A stretch of 16,928 nucleotides of DNA from Clostridia bacterium (GCA_017396925.1 JAFQKM010000218.1:1-16928), one strand, 5' to 3'; positions 5,874 through 13,748 are shown, numbered from the stretch's first letter. Notes: generated by a model not told the origin, from the sequence alone. Translations and numbers: made by a program.

Positions 5874-6710
5874 ATGGCGGGCAAAAGAGAACGAAAAAGA
5901 AGGAGGCCGCCCCTGCTGCTTCGTCTGCTGCGGGGGATCCTGGCGCTTGCACTGCTTGGCGGTGCGCTGGCTTTCTATGCATTTAAGATCGAGCCGCGCT
6001 GGATCCAGACCACCGAGCTGGAGGTCACGGCGCCTATCGAGGGCAGCCTCCGGATCGTAGCCTTTGGCGATACCCATATCGGCATGGGGAAGGACCAGGC
6101 AGAAATGGGCGACCTTGTCGGGCGTATCAATGCCATCGAGCCCGACGCCGTCTTTTTTCTGGGTGATCTGTTCGACAACTATGCCGCCTATACCGGCGAT
6201 GTTGAGGCCAATCTGGCCATTTTGGCCGGTATCGAGGCTGAATACAAATATGCCGTTCGCGGCAACCACGATGTGGGCGGCGGCGCTGAGTTTGTCTATC
6301 CCGAGCTGATCGCACAGGCCGGATTTACTCTGCTGGAAAATACCGATGCCCGGCTGCCTTGCGGCCTGCACATCATCGGTGCGGCCGATTATATCTACCA
6401 TACCCCCAATCTGGAGGGGCTGACCGGCGAGGGTTTTGACCTGCTGCTGGCCCACGAGCCCGATCTGGCCGATGCTGTGTCGGGCGTCGAACTGCAGCTG
6501 TCGGGCCATTCCCATGGCGGACAGGTTTATCTGCCTTTTCTAGTGCAGGAATTCCTGCCCGGCGGTGCGCAGAACTATATCCGCGGCCGCTACGAGAAGG
6601 CCGACGGCGGCATTGTCTATGTCAACCGGGGCATCGGTATGTCCATGCTGCCGGTGCGTCTTTTCTCGCGCCCCGAAATTACCATCTTGACCATTCACGG
6701 AGAAGAATAG
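5874..6710 (+). CDS. Membrane-anchored calcineurin-like metallophosphoesterase
   Basis: A 278-aa protein with a very basic N-terminus and one membrane segment (about residues 16-36), so the catalytic domain is probably outside the cytoplasm. All metal-site motifs of the calcineurin-like fold are present in order: GDTHIG (D66, H68), GDLFDN, GNHD, LLAHEPD and SGHSHGGQV. The overall shape resembles the YkuE/YaeI group, which hydrolyses lipid A or lipid-linked diphosphates or phosphodiesters in studied members; the substrate here is unknown. It starts 2 nt after mrnC and has only a weak SD, so translation is probably coupled. It ends 2 nt before the pseudouridine synthase gene. Confidence 0.9.
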   Translation: MAGKRERKRRRPPLLLRLLRGILALALLGGALAFYAFKIEPRWIQTTELEVTAPIEGSLRIVAFGDTHIGMGKDQAEMGDLVGRINAIEPDAVFFLGDLFDNYAAYTGDVEANLAILAGIEAEYKYAVRGNHDVGGGAEFVYPELIAQAGFTLLENTDARLPCGLHIIGAADYIYHTPNLEGLTGEGFDLLLAHEPDLADAVSGVELQLSGHSHGGQVYLPFLVQEFLPGGAQNYIRGRYEKADGGIVYVNRGIGMSMLPVRLFSRPEITILTIHGEE

Positions 6711-6712
6711 CT

Positions 6713-7432
6713 ATGATCAGACTGGATAAGCTGACCGCACAGGCGGCCAATATGACCCGCAGCCAGGCGGTGGCCGCCATTAAAAAGGGAAGAGTGACCG
6801 TCGATGGCAGCATCTGCCGCGTGCCCGATCAGAAGGTCGGCGAGCAGGCCGAGCTGCTGCTGGACGGCCAGCCGGTCACTTATGAAAAATATGTCTATCT
6901 GATGATGGACAAGCCGGCAGGCTATCTGTCGGCCACCGAGGATACCCGCGATCCTTCGGTCACCGAACTGCTGCCCGAGGCCCTGCAGAAGCGCAGCCTG
7001 GGCATTGTCGGCCGTCTGGACAAGGATACCACCGGCCTTCTGCTGCTTACCGACAACGGCGAGCTCAACCATCGCCTGACCTCGCCCCGATATCATATGG
7101 ACAAGGTTTATCTGGCCACATTGGATGTGCCGGCCGATGGGCGGGATGTCGATGACTTCGAAAACGGCATGGATCTGGGCGACTTTACCGCCATGCCGGG
7201 CCGTCTGGAGATCGATCCCGAGGATGGCCGCAACTGCCGCGTCACCATTCGCGAGGGCAAGTTCCATCAGGTCAAGCGTATGTTCCGCGCCTGCGGAAAA
7301 ACCGTTGTTGCCCTGCGCCGTATTTCAATCGGAGGAGTTTCGCTGGACGATACACTGGGCGCCGGCGGATGGCGCCGACTGACCGAAAACGAGAAGACCT
7401 TTCTGCTGGCAAACTGCGGATTGAAAGAGTAG
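6713..7432 (+). CDS. RsuA/RluB-family rRNA pseudouridine synthase
   Basis: A 239-aa enzyme that isomerises a uridine in rRNA to pseudouridine. An N-terminal S4-like RNA-binding domain (about residues 1-50, IRLDKLTAQAANMTRSQA) is followed by the catalytic domain with GRLDKDTTGLLLLT, where D103 is the catalytic aspartate, and by REGKFHQVKRMF, typical of the RsuA group. The size fits RsuA (16S U516) better than the longer RluB, but the target base cannot be fixed from sequence. GGAGA just upstream gives a good SD. No clear hairpin terminator follows; the downstream 115 bp hold A tracts and the next promoter. Confidence 0.93.
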   Translation: MIRLDKLTAQAANMTRSQAVAAIKKGRVTVDGSICRVPDQKVGEQAELLLDGQPVTYEKYVYLMMDKPAGYLSATEDTRDPSVTELLPEALQKRSLGIVGRLDKDTTGLLLLTDNGELNHRLTSPRYHMDKVYLATLDVPADGRDVDDFENGMDLGDFTAMPGRLEIDPEDGRNCRVTIREGKFHQVKRMFRACGKTVVALRRISIGGVSLDDTLGAGGWRRLTENEKTFLLANCGLKE

Positions 7433-7435
7433 CAC

Positions 7436-7480
7436 AAAAAAAACAAAAAAAACTGAAAAAAATTGTTGAAAAAAGCAAAA
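7436..7480 (+). promoter_or_regulatory. Phased A tracts upstream of the regulator/ftsEX promoter
   Basis: Runs of A at 7436-7443, 7445-7452, 7456-7462, 7469-7474 and 7477-7480 have centres about 9, 10.5, 12.5 and 7 bp apart, roughly one helical turn on average. Such a pattern is expected to bend DNA, and it overlaps and precedes the -35 box, so it may also act as an UP element. Confidence 0.5.
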
Positions 7481-7494
7481 GCATACGGTAAAAT
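7466..7494 (+). promoter_or_regulatory. Sigma-A promoter of the regulator-ftsEX cluster
   Basis: TTGAAA (7466-7471), an exact 17-nt spacer and TAAAAT (7489-7494), 53 nt before the start codon of the regulator gene. It is the only convincing promoter before the greA promoter at 13658. Confidence 0.8.
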
Positions 7495-7547
7495 GAATAT
7501 GTTAGAGGCTCAATATTTATCTAAATGTTACAAAGGGTGATTCAAAT

Positions 7548-8630
7548 ATGGCAGCAAGACTGTTCCAGAGCATTTTGCTTGAAATCAAAGACAAGGTACC
7601 TTTCGTCGTCGGCGTTGTAGATCAGACCGGCAGCATCATCGCCTGCACCGAGATCAAGCTGATCGGCGAGACCATCGAAGGCGCTCAGCCCTTCTTTGCC
7701 GCAGGCAAGGATTGCGGCGAACACGGCGGCTATATGTTCCAGCAGCTCAAGGGCTATGAGAACGGCATCGAGTATGCCGCCTTCTGCGCAAGCCAGGGCG
7801 AACTGGCCGAGACCGTCTGTGCACTGGCCGCCATTGCTATTTCCAACAGCAAGTCGCTCTATGAGGAGAAGCACGACCGCGCTGCATTTATCAAGCGCAT
7901 CATTCTCTCCAATATTCTGACCGGCGACATTTATATCAAGTCCCGCGAGATGCATTTCCAGAACGACGCCAAGCGCGTTGTCTATCTGATCCGCCTGAAC
8001 GATCGCCAGGATGCACAGGTTGTAGAGGCCCTGGGCCGTCTGTTCCCCGATCGTCAGAAGGATTTCGCCATCACCATCAACGAGAACGAGGTCGTTCTGG
8101 TCAAGGAGCTCAAGGCCGGCGACCAGAAGGAGATCCTCAAGGTCGGCAAGGCTGTCGACGCCTGCCTGAGCGAAGAACTGGGCATCCAGCATATCATCGG
8201 TATGGGCACCGTTGCAGGCCAGCTGAAGGATATCGCGCGTTCCTTCAAGGAAGCGCAGATGGCCGTTGATATCGGCCAGGTCTTCTATTCCGACAAGAAT
8301 CTCATCAGCTTCGAGAATCTGGGCATCGGCCGTCTGATCTATCAGCTGCCCACCCCCCTCTGTGAGATGTTCCTGTCGGAGGTTTTCAAAAAGGGCTCTA
8401 TCGAGTCGCTGGATGAAGAGACCCTCTTTACCATTCAGAAGTTCTTTGAAAACAACCTGAACGTTTCCGAGACCTCGAGAAAGCTGTTCGTACACAGAAA
8501 TACGCTTGTCTACCGTCTGGAAAAGATCAAGAAGCTGACAGGCCTTGATCTGCGCGAGTTCGACAACGCCATCGTCCTCAAGACCGCTCTGATGGTCAAG
8601 CAGTACCTCAAGTCCAGGGAGAATTATTAA
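7548..8630 (+). CDS. PucR/CdaR-family transcriptional regulator
   Basis: A 360-aa protein. The N-terminal part (about residues 1-130) looks like a sugar-diacid-recognition or GAF-like sensor domain, with MAARLFQSILLEI and VVGVVDQTGSIIA. The middle part (about 135-280) is a degenerate cyclase-like fold typical of the GGDEF-related CdaR domain. The C-terminus has the PucR helix-turn-helix: NLNVSETSRKLFVHRNTLVY continuing into RLEKI (about 305-335). AAAGGGTGA 7 nt upstream gives the start. It is the first gene of the cluster and ends 7 nt before ftsE, so it likely shares the transcript. Regulation of the cell-wall genes downstream, or of itself, is an inference from position; the ligand is unknown. 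Confidence 0.85.
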   Translation: MAARLFQSILLEIKDKVPFVVGVVDQTGSIIACTEIKLIGETIEGAQPFFAAGKDCGEHGGYMFQQLKGYENGIEYAAFCASQGELAETVCALAAIAISNSKSLYEEKHDRAAFIKRIILSNILTGDIYIKSREMHFQNDAKRVVYLIRLNDRQDAQVVEALGRLFPDRQKDFAITINENEVVLVKELKAGDQKEILKVGKAVDACLSEELGIQHIIGMGTVAGQLKDIARSFKEAQMAVDIGQVFYSDKNLISFENLGIGRLIYQLPTPLCEMFLSEVFKKGSIESLDEETLFTIQKFFENNLNVSETSRKLFVHRNTLVYRLEKIKKLTGLDLREFDNAIVLKTALMVKQYLKSRENY

Positions 8631-8637
8631 CTGAACC

Positions 8638-9333
8638 ATGATCGAATTACAAGAAGTCTATAAAGTCTACGACGGCACGACAAGGGCGCTCAACGGCGTA
8701 TCTATCAAGATCGAAGACGGCGAGTTCGTCTTTGTGGTCGGTCCTTCGGGCTCGGGCAAGTCGACCCTCATCAAGCTGCTGTCGGCCGAGCTCAAGCCCA
8801 CCGAGGGCAAGGTGCTGGTCAATGGCTTTGACGTCAGCGAGCTGCGCCGCAGGGACATTCCCTATCTGCGCCGCACCATTGGCGTCGTCTTTCAGGATTT
8901 CCGCCTGATCGACAATAAGACCGTCTATGAAAATGTCGCATTTGTCATGCGTGCCGTCGGCACGCCTACACGCATCATCAAAAAGCGTGTACCCTATGTG
9001 CTGGAGCTGGTCGGTCTTAAGAACAAGTCCCGCCGTCTGCCCCATCAGCTGTCGGGCGGCGAGCAGCAGCGTGTGGCCATCGCCCGCGCGCTGGTCAACA
9101 ATCCCGATGTCATCATTGCCGACGAGCCGACGGGCAACCTCGATCCCTCCCGTTCGGTCGAGCTGATGATGCTTCTGGAGAAGATCAACAAGCTGGGTAC
9201 CACCGTTCTGGTCGTCACCCATGAAAGAGAGCTGGTCAACCAGCTGGAGAAACGCGTCATTGCCATCGAGCGAGGTTCGATCATCAGTGACAGAACCGGT
9301 GGGTATTACTTAGATGAACCAGTTGAAGAATAA
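8638..9333 (+). CDS. ftsE: Cell division ATP-binding protein FtsE
   Basis: A 231-aa ABC-type ATPase. It has Walker A GPSGSGKST (35-43), a Q-loop in VVFQDFRL, signature LSGGEQQR (138-145), Walker B VIIADEP (158-164) with the D-loop GNLD, and the H-loop VVTHER. It pairs with FtsX and, rather than importing a solute, uses ATP to switch on cell-wall hydrolases outside the membrane. The SD is poor (GGGAGAA 14 nt away), so translation is likely coupled to the preceding gene. The 3' end overlaps ftsX by 20 bp. Confidence 0.96.
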   Translation: MIELQEVYKVYDGTTRALNGVSIKIEDGEFVFVVGPSGSGKSTLIKLLSAELKPTEGKVLVNGFDVSELRRRDIPYLRRTIGVVFQDFRLIDNKTVYENVAFVMRAVGTPTRIIKKRVPYVLELVGLKNKSRRLPHQLSGGEQQRVAIARALVNNPDVIIADEPTGNLDPSRSVELMMLLEKINKLGTTVLVVTHERELVNQLEKRVIAIERGSIISDRTGGYYLDEPVEE

Positions 9334-10219
9334 GACCCTGCCCAATATCGGGTATTTTATCAAAGAAGGCATCGTGAGCATCAAGCTGCACGGCCTGATG
9401 AGCTTTGCCGCCGTCACTGTCATCGGTGCCTGCCTGCTCATCATCTGCACCTTCGGTCTGGTGGCCTATAACATCGATCTGCTGATCGACGGCCTGGCCT
9501 CTCAGAACGAGATCGCCGTATTCATCGACGAAGCCATGACCCGCGAGCAGGCCGTTGCCCTGCAGGCGGCCATCGAAAGCATACCGAATGTCGAGCAATG
9601 CACCTTCGTTCCGAAGGAAGAGGCCTTCGACGCCTATCTGGAAATGATGGGCGAGGATGCCTACATTATGGAAGACCTGCGCGAAGACAATCCCCTCCGC
9701 GATGAATACCGTGTCGTTATGAAGGATGTTGCCCTTCACGACGAAACCGTCGATGCCATCAAGAAGATCGAGGGCGTCGGCGCCACCAACAGCGAGAAGG
9801 AGATCTCCGACCGTCTGATCCAGATCAAGACGGTGGTCAACGCTGTATCCTATGCGCTGGTTGCGCTGTTGGGCGCCGTTTCGATCTTCATCATTTCCAA
9901 TACCATCAAACTGGCCATGTTTGCCAGAAAGGACGAGATCGCCATCATGAAGATGGTCGGCGCCACCGATGGCTTCATCCGTGCCCCCTTTGTTGTCGAG
10001 GGCATGACCCTTGGTCTGCTGGGCGGTATTTTCGCGCTGCTGGCCGAGTGGGGAGTTTATGATTTCATCACCGAAAAGCTGGTTGCCAGCTCGGGCCTGT
10101 TCACCATGGTGGGCTGGGGCGAGCTTTGGCAGGGCCTGCTGCCCCTCATGCTGGGCGCCGGTGTTGTGATTGGCATCCTTGGCAGTACCATGACCATCCG
10201 CAAATTCCTGAGAGTTTAA
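9314..10219 (+). CDS. ftsX: Cell division membrane protein FtsX
   Basis: A 301-aa integral membrane partner of FtsE. Four membrane segments are visible (about residues 27-51, 172-197, 226-250 and 268-292). A large extracellular loop (about 55-165) lies between the first two; in studied systems this loop contacts the wall hydrolase. The motif DEIAIMKMVGATDGFIRAPF before the third helix is characteristic of FtsX. The start codon lies inside ftsE, a 20-bp overlap that implies translational coupling, and the stop is 4 nt before the M23 peptidase gene. Confidence 0.95.
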   Translation: MNQLKNKTLPNIGYFIKEGIVSIKLHGLMSFAAVTVIGACLLIICTFGLVAYNIDLLIDGLASQNEIAVFIDEAMTREQAVALQAAIESIPNVEQCTFVPKEEAFDAYLEMMGEDAYIMEDLREDNPLRDEYRVVMKDVALHDETVDAIKKIEGVGATNSEKEISDRLIQIKTVVNAVSYALVALLGAVSIFIISNTIKLAMFARKDEIAIMKMVGATDGFIRAPFVVEGMTLGLLGGIFALLAEWGVYDFITEKLVASSGLFTMVGWGELWQGLLPLMLGAGVVIGILGSTMTIRKFLRV

Positions 10220-10223
10220 TATT

Positions 10224-11462
10224 ATGTCTAAGCATTCTATCGATTACAACAAGCGTCAGGCCAACGCCCGGCGCGCCGCGTCGGTCATTGCCGGTGTACT
10301 GGCTTTCCTGATGATCGCTTCGGTGCTGATCAGTGCGCTGCCGGCCCGCGCCGCCGTCACACAGTCGACGGTCAATGCCCTGAAGGACCAGCTGTCCGGC
10401 CTGACCGGCAAGAAAAAGGCTGCCCAGAAGGAGCTTAGCGCCATCCGCAGCGAGAAGGCCTCGATCCTGGCCGAGATCGAAAAGCTCGACGCCGCCGTCG
10501 AAGCGGCCGAGCAGGAGCTGGAAGTGCAGGAAAGTCTGATCGCCGAGCTGGATGAACTGATCGGCATCAAGGAGATCGAGCTGGCCGACAGCGAGGCCAA
10601 GGAGATCGAGCAGTATGAGAAGCTGCGCAGCCGCATCCGCTTCATGTATGAAAACGGCTCGATGAGCTATATGTCCATCCTGCTGTCCAGCGACGATTTT
10701 TCCGATTTTCTCACCCGTTACGAGATCGTCTCCCAGATCTCCAAGTATGACAAAAAGCTGTTTGAAGAGCTCAAGGCCCTCAAAGAGCTGATCGCCGAGC
10801 AGAAGGCTTCGCTGGAAGCCGACCGTGCGTCTGCCGTCGAGGTCAAGGCTTCGATGGAAGAAAACAAGGCTGCACTGCAGAAGACCTACAACGAGCGCAG
10901 CGCCCAGATGAAGAAGATCGAGGCTGCCGAAGGCGAAGCTGCGGCCCAGTACCTCGAGATCGAAGCCGAGGAGGATAAGCTCTCCAAAGACATCAAAAAC
11001 GCCATCAATGCGCTGGCAAAGCAGCAGGCTTCGGCAACCTATGTCGGCGGCAACATGATGTGGCCGCTGCCGGCCGCCAATAATGTCGTCACTTCCAAAT
11101 ACGGCATGCGCACCCATCCGGTCACCGGCGTCTATAAGCTGCATACCGGCATCGACCTTCGTGCTTCCAAGGGCACCAAGATCTATGCGGCCAACTCCGG
11201 CACGGTCACAACCGCCGGCTACAACCGCGCCTACGGCTATTATGTCGTCATCAATCATGGCGGCGGCGTTGCCACCCTCTATGCCCATATGTCCAAGATG
11301 GCTGTCAGCAAGGGCCAGAAGGTCAGCCAGGGCACCATCATCGGCTATGTCGGTTCCACCGGTTATTCCACCGGCCCGCACCTCCATTTCGAGGTCATCA
11401 AGAACGGCGACTATGTCAACCCGATCAGTATGTATCCGGGCTTCTCGGTCGTCTACGCATAG
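10224..11462 (+). CDS. Coiled-coil M23 peptidoglycan peptidase (EnvC/PcsB-like partner of FtsEX)
   Basis: A 412-aa exported protein. A membrane or signal segment (about residues 20-43, ending ALPARA) precedes a long coiled coil rich in Glu, Lys, Leu and Ala (about 47-265) and a C-terminal M23 (LytM) domain (about 285-405). The zinc-site motifs look intact: H307-x3-D311 in LHTGIDL, H355 in LYAHMS, and H386/H388 in HLHFE. Unlike enterobacterial EnvC, which is a catalytically dead activator, this one is therefore probably an active endopeptidase. Coiled-coil wall hydrolases held in check until FtsEX signals are known (PcsB in streptococci, CwlO in Bacillus). The gene's position 4 nt after ftsX fits that role. 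Confidence 0.93.
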   Translation: MSKHSIDYNKRQANARRAASVIAGVLAFLMIASVLISALPARAAVTQSTVNALKDQLSGLTGKKKAAQKELSAIRSEKASILAEIEKLDAAVEAAEQELEVQESLIAELDELIGIKEIELADSEAKEIEQYEKLRSRIRFMYENGSMSYMSILLSSDDFSDFLTRYEIVSQISKYDKKLFEELKALKELIAEQKASLEADRASAVEVKASMEENKAALQKTYNERSAQMKKIEAAEGEAAAQYLEIEAEEDKLSKDIKNAINALAKQQASATYVGGNMMWPLPAANNVVTSKYGMRTHPVTGVYKLHTGIDLRASKGTKIYAANSGTVTTAGYNRAYGYYVVINHGGGVATLYAHMSKMAVSKGQKVSQGTIIGYVGSTGYSTGPHLHFEVIKNGDYVNPISMYPGFSVVYA

Positions 11463-11486
11463 CCCAAAGCTGAATCATGAACTCTT

Positions 11487-11519
11487 CATCGTAGGGGCGT
11501 TTCCGGCGCCCCTACGATG
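11487..11519. repeat. 13-bp perfect inverted repeat between the M23 and S41 genes
   Basis: CATCGTAGGGGCG (11487-11499) and its reverse complement (11507-11519) enclose a 7-nt loop. No T run follows on either strand, so it is not a standard terminator. Palindromes with a GTAGGGGCG core are, from memory, scattered between genes in related Clostridia, so this may be a dispersed repeat. It could also act as an RNA processing or stability element that sets the ratio of the two flanking products. Confidence 0.7.
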
Positions 11520-11560
11520 TTGCGTATAAGCAAAAATCCCATATACCCAGGAGGGAAAAC

Positions 11561-12838
11561 ATGAACAAGAAAAGTGTTAACCTCGGCACCTGTCTGATGC
11601 TGATCTTTCTGGCTGTTGTCACCACAGCCAATGTCTGTGTCTTTGGCATGACCGAGATGTACAACCGAAAGCTGGGCGATCTGCAGGCTGCCGAAGCTAA
11701 GTATGACCGTCTGGAAGAGCTGATGGCCGTTGTCGACAAGTATTATGTCGGCGAATACGACATGGATGCAGCCATGGACGGCGTGCTGGCCGGCTTCATC
11801 GACGGTGTTGGCGACAAGTGGTCTTATTACTGCAATGCCGAGGAATACGAGGCGCTGAAGGAATCCAATGCCAACAGCTATGTCGGCATCGGCGTTACCA
11901 TTTCCACCGAATACGAGGGCGGCTATGCCATCACCGACGTCACCGGCGGATCGCCTGCCGAGCAGGCCGGTCTCCGTCCCTTCGACGTTATCACATCGGT
12001 CGACGGCGTCGGCACCGATACCTTTGAGGATTATTCGGCGCTGGTCAATGTCGTCCGCGGCGAAGAGGGTACCGTTGTCAACATCGGCATCCGCCGCGGC
12101 GAAGAAAATCTGACCTTCGACATCACCCGTGCTGCCGTATTCAACCCCGGCATCGAGGCCCGTATGATCGGCGAGATCGGCTATATCTCCATCGACGGTT
12201 TCGACCGTAATGTCGATGTCGAGTTTGCCGAGGAGCTCAATGCACTGGTCAGCCAGGGCGCCAAGGGGCTGGTCTTTGACGTCCGCTTCAACGGCGGCGG
12301 CTATGTCGACGTCATGAGCAATATGCTCGACCTGCTGCTGCCCGAGGGCACCATCATCACCATGAGCGACAACAGCGGCGAGACCACCGAGTACCGCTCC
12401 AAGGAGGGCCAGATCAGCCTGCCCATGGTCGTTCTGACCAACGAGTATTCCATCAGTGCTGCCGAGTTCTTTGCGGCCGTTCTGCAGGAATACGGCGTGG
12501 CCACCGTTGTCGGCGACCACACCACCGGCAAGGGCTATGCCCAGACCATCATTCCGCTGACCGAGGGCGCCGTCAATCTGTCGACCCTCAAATACTACAC
12601 ACCCAAGGGCGTCAGCCTGGCCGACGTCGGCATCCAGCCCGATATCGAGATCTCGCTGTCGGATGAGGATTTCTATAACTTCTACAGCCTGACCGACGAG
12701 CAGGATACCCAGCTGCAGAAGGCTCTTGAGACCCTGGGCGTCCAGCCTGCACCGGTCGAGCCTGTCGAGCCTGAAGTGCCTGCCGAGCCGGTCACCGAGC
12801 CTGCCGGCGAAGAGACCGATCCCGAGACCCAGCCCTAA
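11561..12838 (+). CDS. CtpA-type S41 peptidase with PDZ domain
   Basis: A 425-aa exported, membrane-anchored serine protease. One membrane segment (about residues 9-30) is followed by a helical region, a PDZ domain (about 97-180, with YVGIGVTI and GSPAEQAGL) and the S41 catalytic domain. The catalytic Ser/Lys pair can be placed: S299 in NEYSISAAEF and K324 in TTGKGYAQ, 25 residues apart as in E. coli Prc. FDVRFNGGGYV is the substrate-backbone-binding motif. The last 28 residues are a Pro/Glu tail, probably an extracellular linker. AGGAGGG 5 nt upstream is a strong SD. A ctpB gene also follows ftsEX in Bacillus subtilis, which supports a shared role in wall or sporulation signalling. Confidence 0.94.
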   Translation: MNKKSVNLGTCLMLIFLAVVTTANVCVFGMTEMYNRKLGDLQAAEAKYDRLEELMAVVDKYYVGEYDMDAAMDGVLAGFIDGVGDKWSYYCNAEEYEALKESNANSYVGIGVTISTEYEGGYAITDVTGGSPAEQAGLRPFDVITSVDGVGTDTFEDYSALVNVVRGEEGTVVNIGIRRGEENLTFDITRAAVFNPGIEARMIGEIGYISIDGFDRNVDVEFAEELNALVSQGAKGLVFDVRFNGGGYVDVMSNMLDLLLPEGTIITMSDNSGETTEYRSKEGQISLPMVVLTNEYSISAAEFFAAVLQEYGVATVVGDHTTGKGYAQTIIPLTEGAVNLSTLKYYTPKGVSLADVGIQPDIEISLSDEDFYNFYSLTDEQDTQLQKALETLGVQPAPVEPVEPEVPAEPVTEPAGEETDPETQP

Positions 12839-12893
12839 AGGCATAACGGGGGCGGAAACGGCATATACTGTCTCCGGAAGGGGAGATGATCCA

Positions 12894-13661
12894 ATGCCGG
12901 CACTGCTGACCGTATATACCATGCCTGCGCTGTCCTTTCGGACCTATCGGCGATACGCCGCCAAAGGGGGCGGCATCCAACTGAATAAGCTTTCTATAGG
13001 CAGGACCGAAGTCGCCCAGATCGACCTCGGCCTGCCTTTTGGCATCTCCGGGAAGCTGTGGCGGAAAAAGTGCCGCGAGGCACTGATGATGATGGCAGAC
13101 CGGGGGATCCGTTATGCCTGCCTGCCGCCCGGGCTACGGCAGCAGGGGAGGGAATATGGCCTGCTGCCCTGTGAAGACCGTCCGACGCTGCGCCGTCTGG
13201 CCGCCGATGCCGCCCTGGATCTTTTGGGAAACACCGCCGAACAGAGCCATGTATTGGTCTATGCCCGGATGCCTTCACGGGAGGTGCTCGACTGTGTGCA
13301 TGATCTGGCCGAGCGGTGCCGGTATGTATCGGCGGCAGGCGGCGTATGGGCCGAAAGCACCGCACGGATGCTGCTTCGGAATTATGGGACGGCCTCCCCG
13401 GGAAAGGGCAGAGCTGTGCAGACACTGGTGCTGGCCTTTGACCCCGGCTGCCCGTTCCGGGGCGGGGAGAGGGTCATTGATCTGACACGGGAAGGAATGG
13501 AGGGGGAAGGGATTCTCCGCCCGCATATCGGGGCTGCCTTTCGGCTGCAGGGCCTGCCGAGAGGGCGGTTTTACGATGCCGGTCCGCTGCTGGGGCATCT
13601 TTATCACCACGGCGCCCTCGAACGCGGAGATATCCGGGTATGGTGCCGTTCGACTACTTGA
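12894..13661 (+). CDS. Unrecognised 255-aa protein between ctpA and greA
   Basis: No family is recognised with confidence. The frame is open further upstream, but the ATG at 12894 has a GGGAG SD 8 nt away and avoids overlap with the protease gene, so it is preferred. The protein is soluble-looking, with no membrane segment or signal peptide. It is basic and cysteine-containing, and alternates beta-like and helical stretches (SHVLVYARMPSREVLDCVHD, then RYVSAAGGVWAESTARMLL, then TLVLAFDPG). That alternation would suit a Rossmann-like fold, but this is a guess from pattern only. Arg and Gly codons (CGG, GGG, AGG) differ clearly from the CGC/GGC use of its neighbours, so it is less highly expressed or of other origin. 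Its stop codon lies inside the greA -35 box. Confidence 0.75.
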   Translation: MPALLTVYTMPALSFRTYRRYAAKGGGIQLNKLSIGRTEVAQIDLGLPFGISGKLWRKKCREALMMMADRGIRYACLPPGLRQQGREYGLLPCEDRPTLRRLAADAALDLLGNTAEQSHVLVYARMPSREVLDCVHDLAERCRYVSAAGGVWAESTARMLLRNYGTASPGKGRAVQTLVLAFDPGCPFRGGERVIDLTREGMEGEGILRPHIGAAFRLQGLPRGRFYDAGPLLGHLYHHGALERGDIRVWCRSTT

Positions 13662-13686
13662 CGGTTGGACAGAATTAGACTATAAT
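13658..13686 (+). promoter_or_regulatory. Sigma-A promoter of greA
   Basis: TTGACG (13658-13663), an exact 17-nt spacer and consensus TATAAT (13681-13686), a near-perfect promoter. The -35 box contains the TGA stop (13659-13661) of the preceding gene. The leader to greA is about 55 nt. Confidence 0.88.
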
Positions 13687-13748
13687 ATAATGAACTATGT
13701 GAGCAAATAAATTGTTTTCCAATAAATACGAACAGGAGCGAACCCAAA

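Noticed and set aside
7542..8639. A 365-codon minus-strand ORF opposite the PucR-type regulator
   Set aside because: It mirrors the regulator gene exactly, has no SD or promoter, and its composition is that of other shadows in this window.
10146..11387. A 413-codon minus-strand ORF opposite the M23 gene (and a 478-codon one opposite ctpA at 11486-12922)
   Set aside because: Both lie wholly on well-supported plus-strand genes and show only shadow composition.
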